Shown piece by piece: positions 1-8,231 of a DNA stretch of 64,000 bases (the stretch's first letter is position 1; the number at the start of each line of letters is the position of its first letter). The notes under the pieces were generated by a model. It did no database searches. It worked only from the letters and a program-made list of their open reading frames with translations, and had not been told where the DNA came from. The translations under genes and the position numbers were made by a program. The DNA comes from SZUA-444 sp965226565 (GTDB lineage Bacteria > Bacillota > Clostridia > Oscillospirales > Ruminococcaceae): positions 1 to 64,000 of the forward strand of contig CBDDDI010000001.1 in assembly GCA_965226565.1 (NCBI GenBank), given 5' to 3'.

Positions 1-960
1 TTAAAAAACATGGGCAGAGGTGTAATTAGAGATATAGTAAAAGAACGTGAGAAAAATGGCAAATTTACTTCTTTGCAAGATTTTTTGGAAAGAATGTATG
101 GTCATGAAATAAATAGTAGAGCTATTGAGGCACTTATAATGTGTGGAGCTTTTGATAGTTTTCCTACTAATAGAAAACAAATGATTAATAATTTTGATAG
201 AATAATGACTGCTGTTTCTCAAAATAAACGAAATAATCTAGAAGGACAACTTGATTTGTTTGGAAATATGGAAGATGATAATTCACAAGGTGTTGTGATG
301 GATATTCCATATGAAAAAGAATACTCATTTTTAGAACTTTTAGAAATGGAAAAAAGATCTTCTGGAATATATATATCAGGTCATCCATTATCAAATTATA
401 GTGAGTATATTTCTCTTTCGAAACTTAATAATATAACTGATATTATTAATAATAAATATAAAGATAAATCGCAAATAAAAATTATGTGTATGCTAAGACA
501 TAAGAAAATGTTTACTACTAAATCAAATTCTTTGATGTGTTTTGTAGAATTTGAAGATATGACAGGCAAAATTGAAGGTATTATTTTTCCTAAAGTTTAT
601 GATTTGTTTAAAGCTGTTTTAGCTGAAAATGAGATTTTTTTTATAGAAGGTGAAGTTTCTATTAAAGACCAAGAAGAGCCTAAAATAATTGTTAATGTTG
701 TAAAAACTGCTGAAGGTTTTGAAAAGGATTGTAAAGAAAAAATTATTTGTGTTCGTTGTGAAAGTAGTAATAATTTTTTAATAGAATCAATACGTGATAT
801 TGCTCAAAAAAATCAAGGCAACTCAAAAGTATATTTTTATTTTTCTGATGTGAAAAAATTGATTCAAGATAAAAATATTTCTGGAATTAATAATACTAAA
901 GATGTTATAAAAAGTATGATTGATGTTGCAGGTAAAGATAATGTTGCATTTAAAAATTAA
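1..960 (+). CDS. dnaE: DNA polymerase III alpha subunit, C-terminal part (partial at left edge)
   Basis: The reading frame is open from base 1, so this is the 3' end of a gene that starts outside the window. The first residues (GRGVIRDIVKERE) and the following helix-hairpin-helix stretch (FTSLQDFLERM, then RAIEALIMCGAFDSF) match the region after the polymerase core of bacterial DnaE, where duplex DNA is gripped. The GQLDLFG segment near residue 80 and an OB-fold-like region at about residues 155-235 (CFVEFEDMTGKIEGIIFP) complete the usual DnaE C-terminus. The protein is the replicative polymerase of the DnaE type in the cytoplasm; in low-GC Gram-positives it often works beside PolC. The tail after the OB fold is short, as is usual for DnaE1. 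No terminator is obvious before tRNA-Leu. Confidence 0.93.
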   Translation, partial: LKNMGRGVIRDIVKEREKNGKFTSLQDFLERMYGHEINSRAIEALIMCGAFDSFPTNRKQMINNFDRIMTAVSQNKRNNLEGQLDLFGNMEDDNSQGVVMDIPYEKEYSFLELLEMEKRSSGIYISGHPLSNYSEYISLSKLNNITDIINNKYKDKSQIKIMCMLRHKKMFTTKSNSLMCFVEFEDMTGKIEGIIFPKVYDLFKAVLAENEIFFIEGEVSIKDQEEPKIIVNVVKTAEGFEKDCKEKIICVRCESSNNFLIESIRDIAQKNQGNSKVYFYFSDVKKLIQDKNISGINNTKDVIKSMIDVAGKDNVAFKN

Positions 961-1024
961 TAGTATGTTTTTTAGTGTTTTAGACTTATTTAGATGTAAT
1001 ATGTAATGTATTTTACAAAAATAC

Positions 1025-1053
1025 TTGACAATGGTAGTAGATAGTGATATAAT
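1025..1053 (+). promoter_or_regulatory. Promoter of tRNA-Leu
   Basis: A consensus TTGACA (1025-1030) and TATAAT (1048-1053) are separated by exactly 17 bp. The -10 box lies 25 bp before the tRNA 5' end, as expected for a strong stable-RNA promoter. Confidence 0.88.
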
Positions 1054-1078
1054 TATATGGTAGTAAATTACTACTATT

Positions 1079-1165
1079 GCCGGTGTGATGGAATTGGCAG
1101 ACGTGCGGGACTCAAAATCCCGTGGTGGCAACACCGTGTCGGTTCGACCCCGACCACCGGCACCA
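1079..1165 (+). tRNA. tRNA-Leu (anticodon CAA)
   Basis: A complete class II tRNA with CCA encoded. The acceptor arms GCCGGTG (1079-1085) and CACCGGC (1155-1161) pair perfectly, followed by discriminator A and CCA. The anticodon loop CTCAAAA gives anticodon CAA, which reads UUG leucine codons. A long variable arm (GTGGCAACACC) and a GGTTCGACCCC T-arm are present, as required for tRNA-Leu. Confidence 0.96.
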
Positions 1166-1176
1166 ATAATTAAAGA

Positions 1177-1212
1177 GTTGATAGTTTTTTAAAGAAACTA
1201 TCAACTTTTTTG
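1177..1212 (+). terminator. Rho-independent terminator after tRNA-Leu
   Basis: The stem GTTGATAGTTT pairs with AAACTATCAAC and is followed by a T run. It closes the single-tRNA transcript. Confidence 0.85.
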
Positions 1213-1354
1213 TTTATATAATTTTTATAGATGCAATTTTACTAGTAATGTAACTTTTTATAGTGAATTAAATATCTTTACAAATTTTAGTAAATAAGTT
1301 AGAATTATTATAAGAGTATTTGTTATGTGAAGTAAAGTGTTAATGGAGATTAAT

Positions 1355-1474
1355 ATGAGGAAATATAAAAAGTATTTGTTAATTATGGCTATTTTAATTA
1401 TATTATCAGTAATAGTAGTTGCGTTTAATATACCGGAAATAATAGTAGAAACATTTAATAATATAAATAGCTAA
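1355..1474 (+). CDS. Small hydrophobic single-pass membrane peptide (39 aa)
   Basis: A short frame starts at an ATG preceded by TGGAGA at 9-bp spacing. It encodes a basic N-terminus (MRKYKKY) and one strongly hydrophobic helix of about 18 residues (LLIMAILIILSVIVVAFN), then a short polar tail ending NNINS. Nothing identifies a function. It stands alone between the tRNA-Leu terminator and the cobalamin-operon promoter, with no clear terminator of its own. It could be a real membrane microprotein or a chance frame in AT-rich DNA. The good ribosome binding site and the basic-then-hydrophobic order favour a real peptide, but only weakly. Confidence 0.4.
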   Translation: MRKYKKYLLIMAILIILSVIVVAFNIPEIIVETFNNINS

Positions 1475-1625
1475 AATGTACAAATAAAAAGATGCTTGGA
1501 AATATTGTTTTAAAAATTCAGTATTATGTTTTGTTATTAGATAAATTACAAAAGAGGATAAAAAATAGTAAATTTGTTTTGGTTGTTAATGTAATATAAG
1601 GATTAAATTTGTGAAATAATATCAA

Positions 1626-1654
1626 TTGACTATTCTTTTGTTTTATAGTAAAAT
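1626..1654 (+). promoter_or_regulatory. Promoter of the cobalamin-riboswitch operon
   Basis: TTGACT (1626-1631) and TAAAAT (1649-1654) are spaced by 17 bp. They lie just upstream of the riboswitch fold, so the leader RNA would begin near 1661. Confidence 0.75.
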
Positions 1655-1677
1655 ATACAAGTAAAATTAAATATAAC

Positions 1678-1885
1678 ATTTTAGGTGCTTAAACTTAATA
1701 AGTTAAAAGGGAATTCGGTCAAAATCCGAAATAGCTCACTCTACTGTAGGGCTACGAAATATACATTACCACTGGCTTTAATAAAGTTGGGAAGGGTATA
1801 GAGTAGGTTTATGCTAAATCAGGAGACCTGCCTATTTATGTCTAACAATCTGACGGTGAGGGATGGTTGTGCACTAACTTTAGGT
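1678..1885 (+). ncRNA. Cobalamin (B12) riboswitch
   Basis: The leader contains the conserved elements of the cobalamin aptamer in the right order: a 5' paired element near TTTTAGGTGCTT, the CCACTGG box (1769-1775) followed by GGGAAGG, and the hallmark TCAGGAGACCTGCC box (1819-1832). The aptamer binds a cobalamin and usually lowers expression of downstream B12 uptake or synthesis genes when the vitamin is plentiful. It is followed by two hairpins before the EcfT gene. This fixes the likely substrate of the downstream operon as cobalamin or a precursor. The exact 3' boundary and the antiterminator pairing were not resolved by eye. Confidence 0.93.
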
Positions 1886-1934
1886 GTGTCTTTTAATAAT
1901 TTATTCATTCTAAATTTTGTGTTCAAAATCTTAT

Positions 1935-2012
1935 CGTCCAAAGAATATAGATTCTTTGGGCTTTTATTTTTGTGTAAAAATCCTCCTTTTTTATAAGGTG
2001 GATTTTTTCTTT
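1935..2012 (+). terminator. Expression-platform hairpins of the cobalamin riboswitch
   Basis: Two stem-loops follow the aptamer. CCAAAGAAT pairs with ATTCTTTGG (about 1938-1960) ahead of a T-rich stretch. AATCCTCCTT then pairs with AAGGTGGATT (about 1979-2006) ahead of a T run. Both are intrinsic-terminator shaped and lie upstream of the first gene's ribosome binding site, which suggests control by premature transcription termination. Confidence 0.65.
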
Positions 2013-2035
2013 GTTAAAAAAGAAAGGATATTTAT

Positions 2036-2914
2036 ATGAAGTTTGATAGATATCATCCAATAATAAATTTTATTTTCTTTACATTTATAATTATAATGAC
2101 AGTATATTTTAAACATCCGGTTTATGTAATTATATCTTTTTTTACTAGTTTTGTGTATTCAGTAAAATTAAATGGTGTAAAATCATTTATATTCAATATA
2201 GTTTTTATGCTATCAATGTCATTGTTTATCTTTTACTATGTTAGTTTTAATCATTTTGGTGTTACTAATTTAAAAACAAATTTTGTTGGAAATAATATAA
2301 CATTAGAATCTTTATGTTATGCTATTATACTTTCTCTAATAATATGTTCAGTTGTGATGTGGTTTTCATGTGTGCATTCAATATTTTCTGCAGATAAAAT
2401 TACTTATTTATTTGGAAAGATAATACCTAAATTATCTTTATATATTGCAATAATTTTAAGGACTGTTCCAAGAATAAAATACAAATGGAACAAAATAGCG
2501 TTTGCACAAAAATGTATAGGTAAAGGTGTTAACCAAGGTAATTTATTTATAAGAATTGTAAATGTGTTTAGAATTATATCAATTTTGTTTACGTGGATTA
2601 TAGATAATTTTTTAAAAACAAGTGAAAGTATGAAAAATAGAGGATATACTTTAAAGAAAAGAACAAACTTTAGTATTTATAGATTTAATAATAATGACAG
2701 AATATTAGTTATAATTATTTTTATGCTGTCTTCGATTCTTTTAATAGCAACTTTTTTTGATCAAGTAAATATATTATACAATCCTAAAATAGTGTTTAAT
2801 CAAATCACAATAATAAGCTATATATTTTATTTTGTATATGCATTTTTTTGTGTTTTGCCAATGTTAATTCAAATTATATTAGAAAATAGATTTAAAAAAT
2901 TAAGGAGTAAATAA
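2036..2914 (+). CDS. EcfT-like transmembrane component of an energy-coupling-factor transporter
   Basis: This 292-residue membrane protein has about six hydrophobic segments and the cytoplasmic coupling region typical of EcfT/CbiQ, including SMKNRGYTLKKR near residue 200, which matches the A-R-G coupling-helix signature. EcfT links an ATPase pair to a substrate-binding S component. It is the first gene after the cobalamin riboswitch, so the transporter probably takes up B12 or a corrinoid. The ATG follows an AAAGGA site at good spacing. No EcfA ATPase or S component lies next to it; they must be encoded elsewhere, or the large downstream surface proteins work with a shared module. The stop abuts the next gene (1-bp gap), indicating one operon. 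Confidence 0.82.
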   Translation: MKFDRYHPIINFIFFTFIIIMTVYFKHPVYVIISFFTSFVYSVKLNGVKSFIFNIVFMLSMSLFIFYYVSFNHFGVTNLKTNFVGNNITLESLCYAIILSLIICSVVMWFSCVHSIFSADKITYLFGKIIPKLSLYIAIILRTVPRIKYKWNKIAFAQKCIGKGVNQGNLFIRIVNVFRIISILFTWIIDNFLKTSESMKNRGYTLKKRTNFSIYRFNNNDRILVIIIFMLSSILLIATFFDQVNILYNPKIVFNQITIISYIFYFVYAFFCVLPMLIQIILENRFKKLRSK

Positions 2915-2915
2915 A

Positions 2916-5900
2916 ATGAAAAAATTAAAAGCGGTATCATTAGTTTTAATGATAATTTTCTTATTAAATTCATTTTCAAGTTTAGCTTTTGCAAATGATA
3001 TTCAAACAAATAATTCTCAAATTGCATCTGATAAAATTCCAAGTGATTTTGAAAATGATATGTGGCTTAATAGTGATTTTAAGAGATTGAAAATTGGAGA
3101 AACATATACTATGTTTTCTAGAAGAATTGTTCAATTGGTGCAAAATTCTATTTACAATACAGGACTGATTAATCCTAATTTTAACTATGAAGTTATTAAT
3201 GGAGATAGTGTTACTGTAAAAAAAGTTGAGAATGATCCTGATCAAAAAGCTGTTGTTACTGCAGTTAAAAACGGAGTTTCTATAATAAAAGTTACATATG
3301 ATGCTGTTAAGCCTTCTTGGAGTGTTAAAACTTTTGGAGCTAGTTCTGTTGTTAATACAGCATATATGGCTGTTGAAGTTAATGATAATCCTGCTGAAAT
3401 AAATATAACTTCTTCTGTTCTTGATAAATTAACAACTTTTGACACTATTTACTATAAAGATGGTAAAATAGTTAAATATGAATTTGATGTATCTGCAAAT
3501 AATGCAGATAAGGTTGAAGTTACTTGTAATGGTAATTTACTTAAAGATAATAATGGAAAATATACAGCAGACCTTGAAAATAGGACAAATATAATTGGTG
3601 TTAAAGCTATTAAAAATAATAAGTATATTACTAAATATTATATGGTTGATGCTAGAAAAATTAAGATTAATATAGAAAATATAACTAGACCAGGTGCTCC
3701 TGTTCAAGTTAGTGATAAAGTAAAAGTTAGTTTTTATGGTATTACACTTCCTATTTCAAAAATTGCTGGAATATATAATCCTTGTTTTTACGATAAAATG
3801 TGGGGTTCTACAAAAGGTTCTGCTGTTGAATATACATTAGGAAATAAAAAAGTTTATGGAAGATGTGAGCAATGGGATTTGGCAACAAATAATAGTTTTA
3901 TTGTTACTTTTAATGAGTCAGGAACTTATACATATACAAATGGAAATATAGAGATGAATTGGTGGGGAGAAAAAGCTGGAGCACATAAAGAGGTATATAA
4001 TAATAATTATGAATTTGGTGGATTTGCAGCTGAACGTAGTGATAATTTTAGTGTGCTTCCTGATTTTACAATTAAGGTAACTAATAAAAAAGATGTTCTT
4101 CCAACAAAAATTATACTTGACAAAACAAAACTTGAGATGGAAGAAAAAACTTCTTCAAAGCTGATAGCTTCTGTTTATCCAAATACAACAACAAAAAAAA
4201 GTTTGGTTTGGGAGAGTTCAGATGAAAGTGTTTTAACAGTATTTGATGGTGAAATTAATGCGCTTAAACCTGGTAAAGCGATTATTACAGTTAAAAGTAA
4301 TGTTGAGTATCTTGATATAAAAGATAGCTGCGAAGTTACTGTAATTGCTGAATTACCTGCTACTAATGAAGAAAAAGAAGATTTAAAAAATAAAATTATT
4401 GAGGCAAAAAAGATTGAAAAATCTGATTGTGAAAGCACATTAAAAGCATGGCAAATTTTTAATAAAGAAATAGATAAAGCAGAAGACGTGTATAATGACA
4501 ATACAGTTTTATTAGAAAAAGTTAATAATGTGGTAAAAGATTTAGATAATGCAATTAATAAATATAAAGATGCTGTTGAATTTGCTTATGTTGTCACACA
4601 AAAAACAGTTGGAGATAATATTGAGGTAGAGGTTAATTTTCCAAATCTTATATTGCCAAAGTCAACTGGTTTTAATGAGGAATGGTATTTGATTTTTAAA
4701 TCAGATTTAAAAGGATATGAAGAAATAAAAACTAATAATTTGGTAAATGATAAAGAATCTTTAAAAACGTTTAAATTTTTAGTTCCTAAAGATACAAATG
4801 CAGTATTTACTTTAACAGAAGGATTAATAAAATATGTTTATCAATTCCATCCTCAATTTCCTTATAAACAAACTAAGGAGTTTTATAAAAATAAATATCC
4901 AGATATAACTATAGAAGTAGGAGAAGTAGTTTATCCTGAGAAACTAACTATAGATACTGACAACGTGATTTTAAAAGATAATGAATCATATAAAATTGAG
5001 TACTCTTTTTCACCAAATAATATTACTAATAAAAATATTATTTGGAAATCATCTGATGAAGAAATAGCTACTGTTGATGAAAATGGTGTGGTTACTGGAG
5101 TAGGAGATGGAAAAGTAATAATATCTGCTGAATTTAAATATGGAAATTTAAAAGATAATATTGAAGTTACAGTTGAAAATATAGATGTTAGAATTAAAAA
5201 TATAATTTCTAAAATAAATAAATTAGGTGTAATTGATATTAATAATTCTAAAGAAATTTTTGAAATAAAAGAATTATATCAATCTTTACCAGAGGAAAGA
5301 AGATTAGAAGTTGTTAATTACAATGATTTTATTAAATATCAAGAAAATTTTGAAAAGATAAAAAATGTTTATGATGCAATTGAAAATCTTGATGAATTAA
5401 ACCTTTTTACATTAGGTGAAATTAATAAAGTGGAAAAATTATACAATGAGTTAACTAATGAGCAGAAAAAAAGTGTTATAAATTCAGATAAATATATTAA
5501 ACTTCAAAAACAAGTTGATGAAAATAAATTAGAATTAGAAAGTGCTTTGGATACTGTAAATAAAATTAAAAATATAAATAAAATTACTTTTGATAATCAA
5601 TTAGTTATTAATATAGCTAGAAATAGTTATGATGAGTTAAACAAGATTGCAAAATCGTATGTATATAATTATAAAGAATTAATAAAAGCTGAAAAAATAT
5701 ATAAAGATTTATATGATAAGTCAAAAGCTGATTTTGTTATATCAAAAATTGATGATATAGGAGAAGTTACAATTGATAAAGAAGATTTAATTATTACAGC
5801 AAGATGGTCATATACAGCTTTAACAAAAGATCAAAAAATGAAAATTAGTAATTATAATAAGCTTGTAGATGCAGAAAATAAGCTGGAGATTTTAAAGAAA

Positions 5901-6740
5901 ATTTCTTCAAAGCCTATAATTAATTTACCTGAACCTCCAAAATATGAATACATCACTGTTGTAGAAAAAGAGATTAAAAAGATAATTATTAGTAATGATA
6001 ATTTAAATGATTCTTTGATTAAATCTGAAAAAATAGAAATACCTAATCAAATTGATAAAATAAATAAGGAAATAGATTTTATTATTAATAATGATGTTGA
6101 TGATATAAATAAAATTATTGATATTTACAAAAAAATAGATAAATTAGATGATTTAGAAAAATCTGAATTAGAAAATATTGATAAATTTGAAGAAGCAAAA
6201 GAAAGTCTTTCCAAACTATTACATGAAGATAAAAAGTTAGGTATTACAGCTGCTGGATTAGAATGGTTTGATAAATTAAAAATTAATAAAATAGAATTAG
6301 ATAAAAATCAAAATGATATTATTAATAAAATGGTAGGTGAAAATGGTTCTGTAATTTCTTCTATGGATATTAATATTGAAAATCTTTTAGATAATAAAAA
6401 TTATTCTACTCATGATTTTGTTACAATTAGTATAGATTCTGAGAAATTTGAAAATATAGATAATTATAAATCAATAGTGGCTGTTCATTATCTTGAAAAT
6501 GGTAAAGCTGAGTATATAAAATGTGATGTAAAAGATAATAAAATAGTTTTTGTTGCAGATAGTTTTTCACCATATTCTATTGTTGGATTAGATCTCACAT
6601 GGAAAGAATTTATTTCTTCACATAATGTTGTTGATCAACAAAGTCAAAATAATAATTATATATGGATTATAGTAATAAGTGCTTCATTATTAGTATTAAT
6701 TATTGTTTTAGTATATAAATTTAAAAAATCGAAAGGTTAA
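2916..6740 (+). CDS. Large membrane-tethered Big2-domain surface protein of the B12 operon
   Basis: A 1274-residue exported protein. A signal peptide (MKKLKAVSLVLMIIFLLN, cleavage after AFA near residue 27) is followed by a beta-rich region. Two Big2-like immunoglobulin-fold domains lie at about 395-475 and 673-753, each with the (V/I)W(E/K)SSDE motif. A FIVAR-like helical segment sits between them at about 481-555. A long charged, mostly helical Asn/Lys/Glu-rich stalk follows (about 755-1130), then a small beta domain and a C-terminal transmembrane helix (about 1248-1268) with a basic tail. There is no LPxTG-type motif, so anchoring is by the membrane. The gene overlaps nothing but is 1 bp from ecfT and 3 bp from the next gene. 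A B12-capture or scaffold role is inferred only from riboswitch control; the domains themselves are generic adhesive or spacer modules. Confidence 0.8.
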   Translation: MKKLKAVSLVLMIIFLLNSFSSLAFANDIQTNNSQIASDKIPSDFENDMWLNSDFKRLKIGETYTMFSRRIVQLVQNSIYNTGLINPNFNYEVINGDSVTVKKVENDPDQKAVVTAVKNGVSIIKVTYDAVKPSWSVKTFGASSVVNTAYMAVEVNDNPAEINITSSVLDKLTTFDTIYYKDGKIVKYEFDVSANNADKVEVTCNGNLLKDNNGKYTADLENRTNIIGVKAIKNNKYITKYYMVDARKIKINIENITRPGAPVQVSDKVKVSFYGITLPISKIAGIYNPCFYDKMWGSTKGSAVEYTLGNKKVYGRCEQWDLATNNSFIVTFNESGTYTYTNGNIEMNWWGEKAGAHKEVYNNNYEFGGFAAERSDNFSVLPDFTIKVTNKKDVLPTKIILDKTKLEMEEKTSSKLIASVYPNTTTKKSLVWESSDESVLTVFDGEINALKPGKAIITVKSNVEYLDIKDSCEVTVIAELPATNEEKEDLKNKIIEAKKIEKSDCESTLKAWQIFNKEIDKAEDVYNDNTVLLEKVNNVVKDLDNAINKYKDAVEFAYVVTQKTVGDNIEVEVNFPNLILPKSTGFNEEWYLIFKSDLKGYEEIKTNNLVNDKESLKTFKFLVPKDTNAVFTLTEGLIKYVYQFHPQFPYKQTKEFYKNKYPDITIEVGEVVYPEKLTIDTDNVILKDNESYKIEYSFSPNNITNKNIIWKSSDEEIATVDENGVVTGVGDGKVIISAEFKYGNLKDNIEVTVENIDVRIKNIISKINKLGVIDINNSKEIFEIKELYQSLPEERRLEVVNYNDFIKYQENFEKIKNVYDAIENLDELNLFTLGEINKVEKLYNELTNEQKKSVINSDKYIKLQKQVDENKLELESALDTVNKIKNINKITFDNQLVINIARNSYDELNKIAKSYVYNYKELIKAEKIYKDLYDKSKADFVISKIDDIGEVTIDKEDLIITARWSYTALTKDQKMKISNYNKLVDAENKLEILKKISSKPIINLPEPPKYEYITVVEKEIKKIIISNDNLNDSLIKSEKIEIPNQIDKINKEIDFIINNDVDDINKIIDIYKKIDKLDDLEKSELENIDKFEEAKESLSKLLHEDKKLGITAAGLEWFDKLKINKIELDKNQNDIINKMVGENGSVISSMDINIENLLDNKNYSTHDFVTISIDSEKFENIDNYKSIVAVHYLENGKAEYIKCDVKDNKIVFVADSFSPYSIVGLDLTWKEFISSHNVVDQQSQNNNYIWIIVISASLLVLIIVLVYKFKKSKG

Positions 6741-6743
6741 TAT

Positions 6744-8003
6744 ATGAAAATAAAGAATAAAATATCAAATATAGTTATGGTATTGGCTATAATAGCTATT
6801 TTTGTCTCGTCAATAGTTTTTATAGGAAATATAAAAGGTTGGTTTTTGAGTGATAAAGAAAAGCAAGATTTAATTGTTGTAAATGATAAAATAGGTGCTG
6901 TTAATTTAGAAAGAAATTCTATTTCATTTAGTTTAGATAAAGATATGGCATTAAATTCTAAGGATATAGTCACAACTCAAAAAGATAGTGTTCTTAATTT
7001 AAATTATAAAGATAGTGAAATTGTTGTACTTAATAAATCTAAGATTTTGGTGAATGATTATGATGATAATAATGTGCAATTAAAATTATTAAATGGTGAA
7101 ATAATTTTAGATTTAAGAGAAAATGCAGATTTTGAACTAAACATTGATGATCAAGTTTGTAAATTAAGCAATTCTTTAATAACTATTGATAAACGTGTTG
7201 GTTCAACTTCTTTAAATATTTTAAAAGGTGAAGTTGAAATAGGTGAGGATGTATTGGCTAAAGGTGATAAATTATTAATTTTATCAGATAGTCAAAATGT
7301 ATCAAAATTAAAAGTAAAAGATTATAATATTAAATATTTAAATTATATTAAGAACTATAATCAAGATTATTTTAGTTTATCTGAAATTAACAAAGAAATA
7401 AAATTTCAAGAAGATAAGACTAATAAAAAAATAGTAAAATTAGATAATGTTATAAAAAAAGAAGTTAATAATGATGATAGTTCTGAATTAAAAAACGAAA
7501 CTACTTCTAAGGAAATTGTTCAGTCAACGGAAATAAAAAAATATAAAAAAGTTTTAAAAGAAGAAAATAAAAATAATAATAAAAATAAAAAACCTGAAGT
7601 AAATAATAAAAAGAAGTATTATTGTACATTAGAAATTCGTTGTGATACAATTTTGAAAAATAAGAATAAGCTTTCTGCTGGTAAAGATATTTATGTTCCT
7701 AAAACAGGAGTAATTTTACCTGCCACAACGGTTGAATTTGAGGCAGGAGAAAATGTTATGGATGTTCTTAAAAGAGTTTGTAAATATACTGGTATTCAAA
7801 TGGAACATTCATATTTTCCTATTTATAATAGCAGTTATGTTGAAGGTATAAATAATTTATATGAGTTTGATTGTGGTGGTGCATCTGGTTGGATATATAG
7901 AGTTAATGGTTTTAAACCAAATTACGGTGTATCAATGTATGAATTGTCAGATAAAGATAATATACAATTTCTATATACATGTGATTATGGAAATGATATA
8001 TAA
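6744..8003 (+). CDS. Membrane-anchored FecR-like / DUF4430 (transcobalamin C-terminal-like) protein
   Basis: A 419-residue protein with an N-terminal membrane anchor (residues 8-32). A FecR-like beta region spans about 72-195 (LKLLNGEIILDLRENADFEL, then LNILKGEVEIG). A Lys/Asn-rich linker follows (about 219-290), then a C-terminal DUF4430 domain (about 326-419) with FEAGENVMDVLKRV, the CGGASGWIYRVNG core and YELSDKDNIQFLYT. DUF4430 is the bacterial relative of the C-terminal domain of animal transcobalamin and intrinsic factor, which grips B12. With the upstream riboswitch this makes a cell-surface corrinoid-binding protein the best reading. It is 3 bp downstream of the Big2 protein and ends the operon before a strong terminator. 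Binding itself is inferred, not shown. Confidence 0.82.
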   Translation: MKIKNKISNIVMVLAIIAIFVSSIVFIGNIKGWFLSDKEKQDLIVVNDKIGAVNLERNSISFSLDKDMALNSKDIVTTQKDSVLNLNYKDSEIVVLNKSKILVNDYDDNNVQLKLLNGEIILDLRENADFELNIDDQVCKLSNSLITIDKRVGSTSLNILKGEVEIGEDVLAKGDKLLILSDSQNVSKLKVKDYNIKYLNYIKNYNQDYFSLSEINKEIKFQEDKTNKKIVKLDNVIKKEVNNDDSSELKNETTSKEIVQSTEIKKYKKVLKEENKNNNKNKKPEVNNKKKYYCTLEIRCDTILKNKNKLSAGKDIYVPKTGVILPATTVEFEAGENVMDVLKRVCKYTGIQMEHSYFPIYNSSYVEGINNLYEFDCGGASGWIYRVNGFKPNYGVSMYELSDKDNIQFLYTCDYGNDI

Positions 8004-8019
8004 ATAATTTAATAGTATT

Positions 8020-8070
8020 AAAACATCTATTTTAAAGTGAGATTTTCATTTGTAAAATAGATGTTTTTTT
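8020..8070 (+). terminator. Terminator of the B12 operon
   Basis: AAAACATCTATTTTA pairs with TAAAATAGATGTTTT around a 16-base loop and runs into seven Ts. Confidence 0.88.
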
Positions 8071-8162
8071 ATTTATATATTTTTTAATGAGAAAATTATA
8101 ACTATTTCGGTATTATAAGACAAAAGTTTTATGTAAGATATTTACATATTTATTAATAATTA

Positions 8163-8191
8163 TTGACAAATATTAAAAAATAAATTAAAAT
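8163..8191 (+). promoter_or_regulatory. Promoter of the RTX gene pair
   Basis: TTGACA (8163-8168) and TAAAAT (8186-8191) are separated by 17 bp. They lie about 40 bp before the start codon of the membrane-anchored protein. Confidence 0.75.
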
Positions 8192-8231
8192 ATATAACAT
8201 AGATGAGATTACATAATCGGAGATAAATAAT

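Noticed and set aside
1811..1996. Open frame inside the cobalamin riboswitch
   Set aside because: It runs through the aptamer boxes and the terminator hairpins and has no ribosome binding site; the RNA fold explains the sequence.
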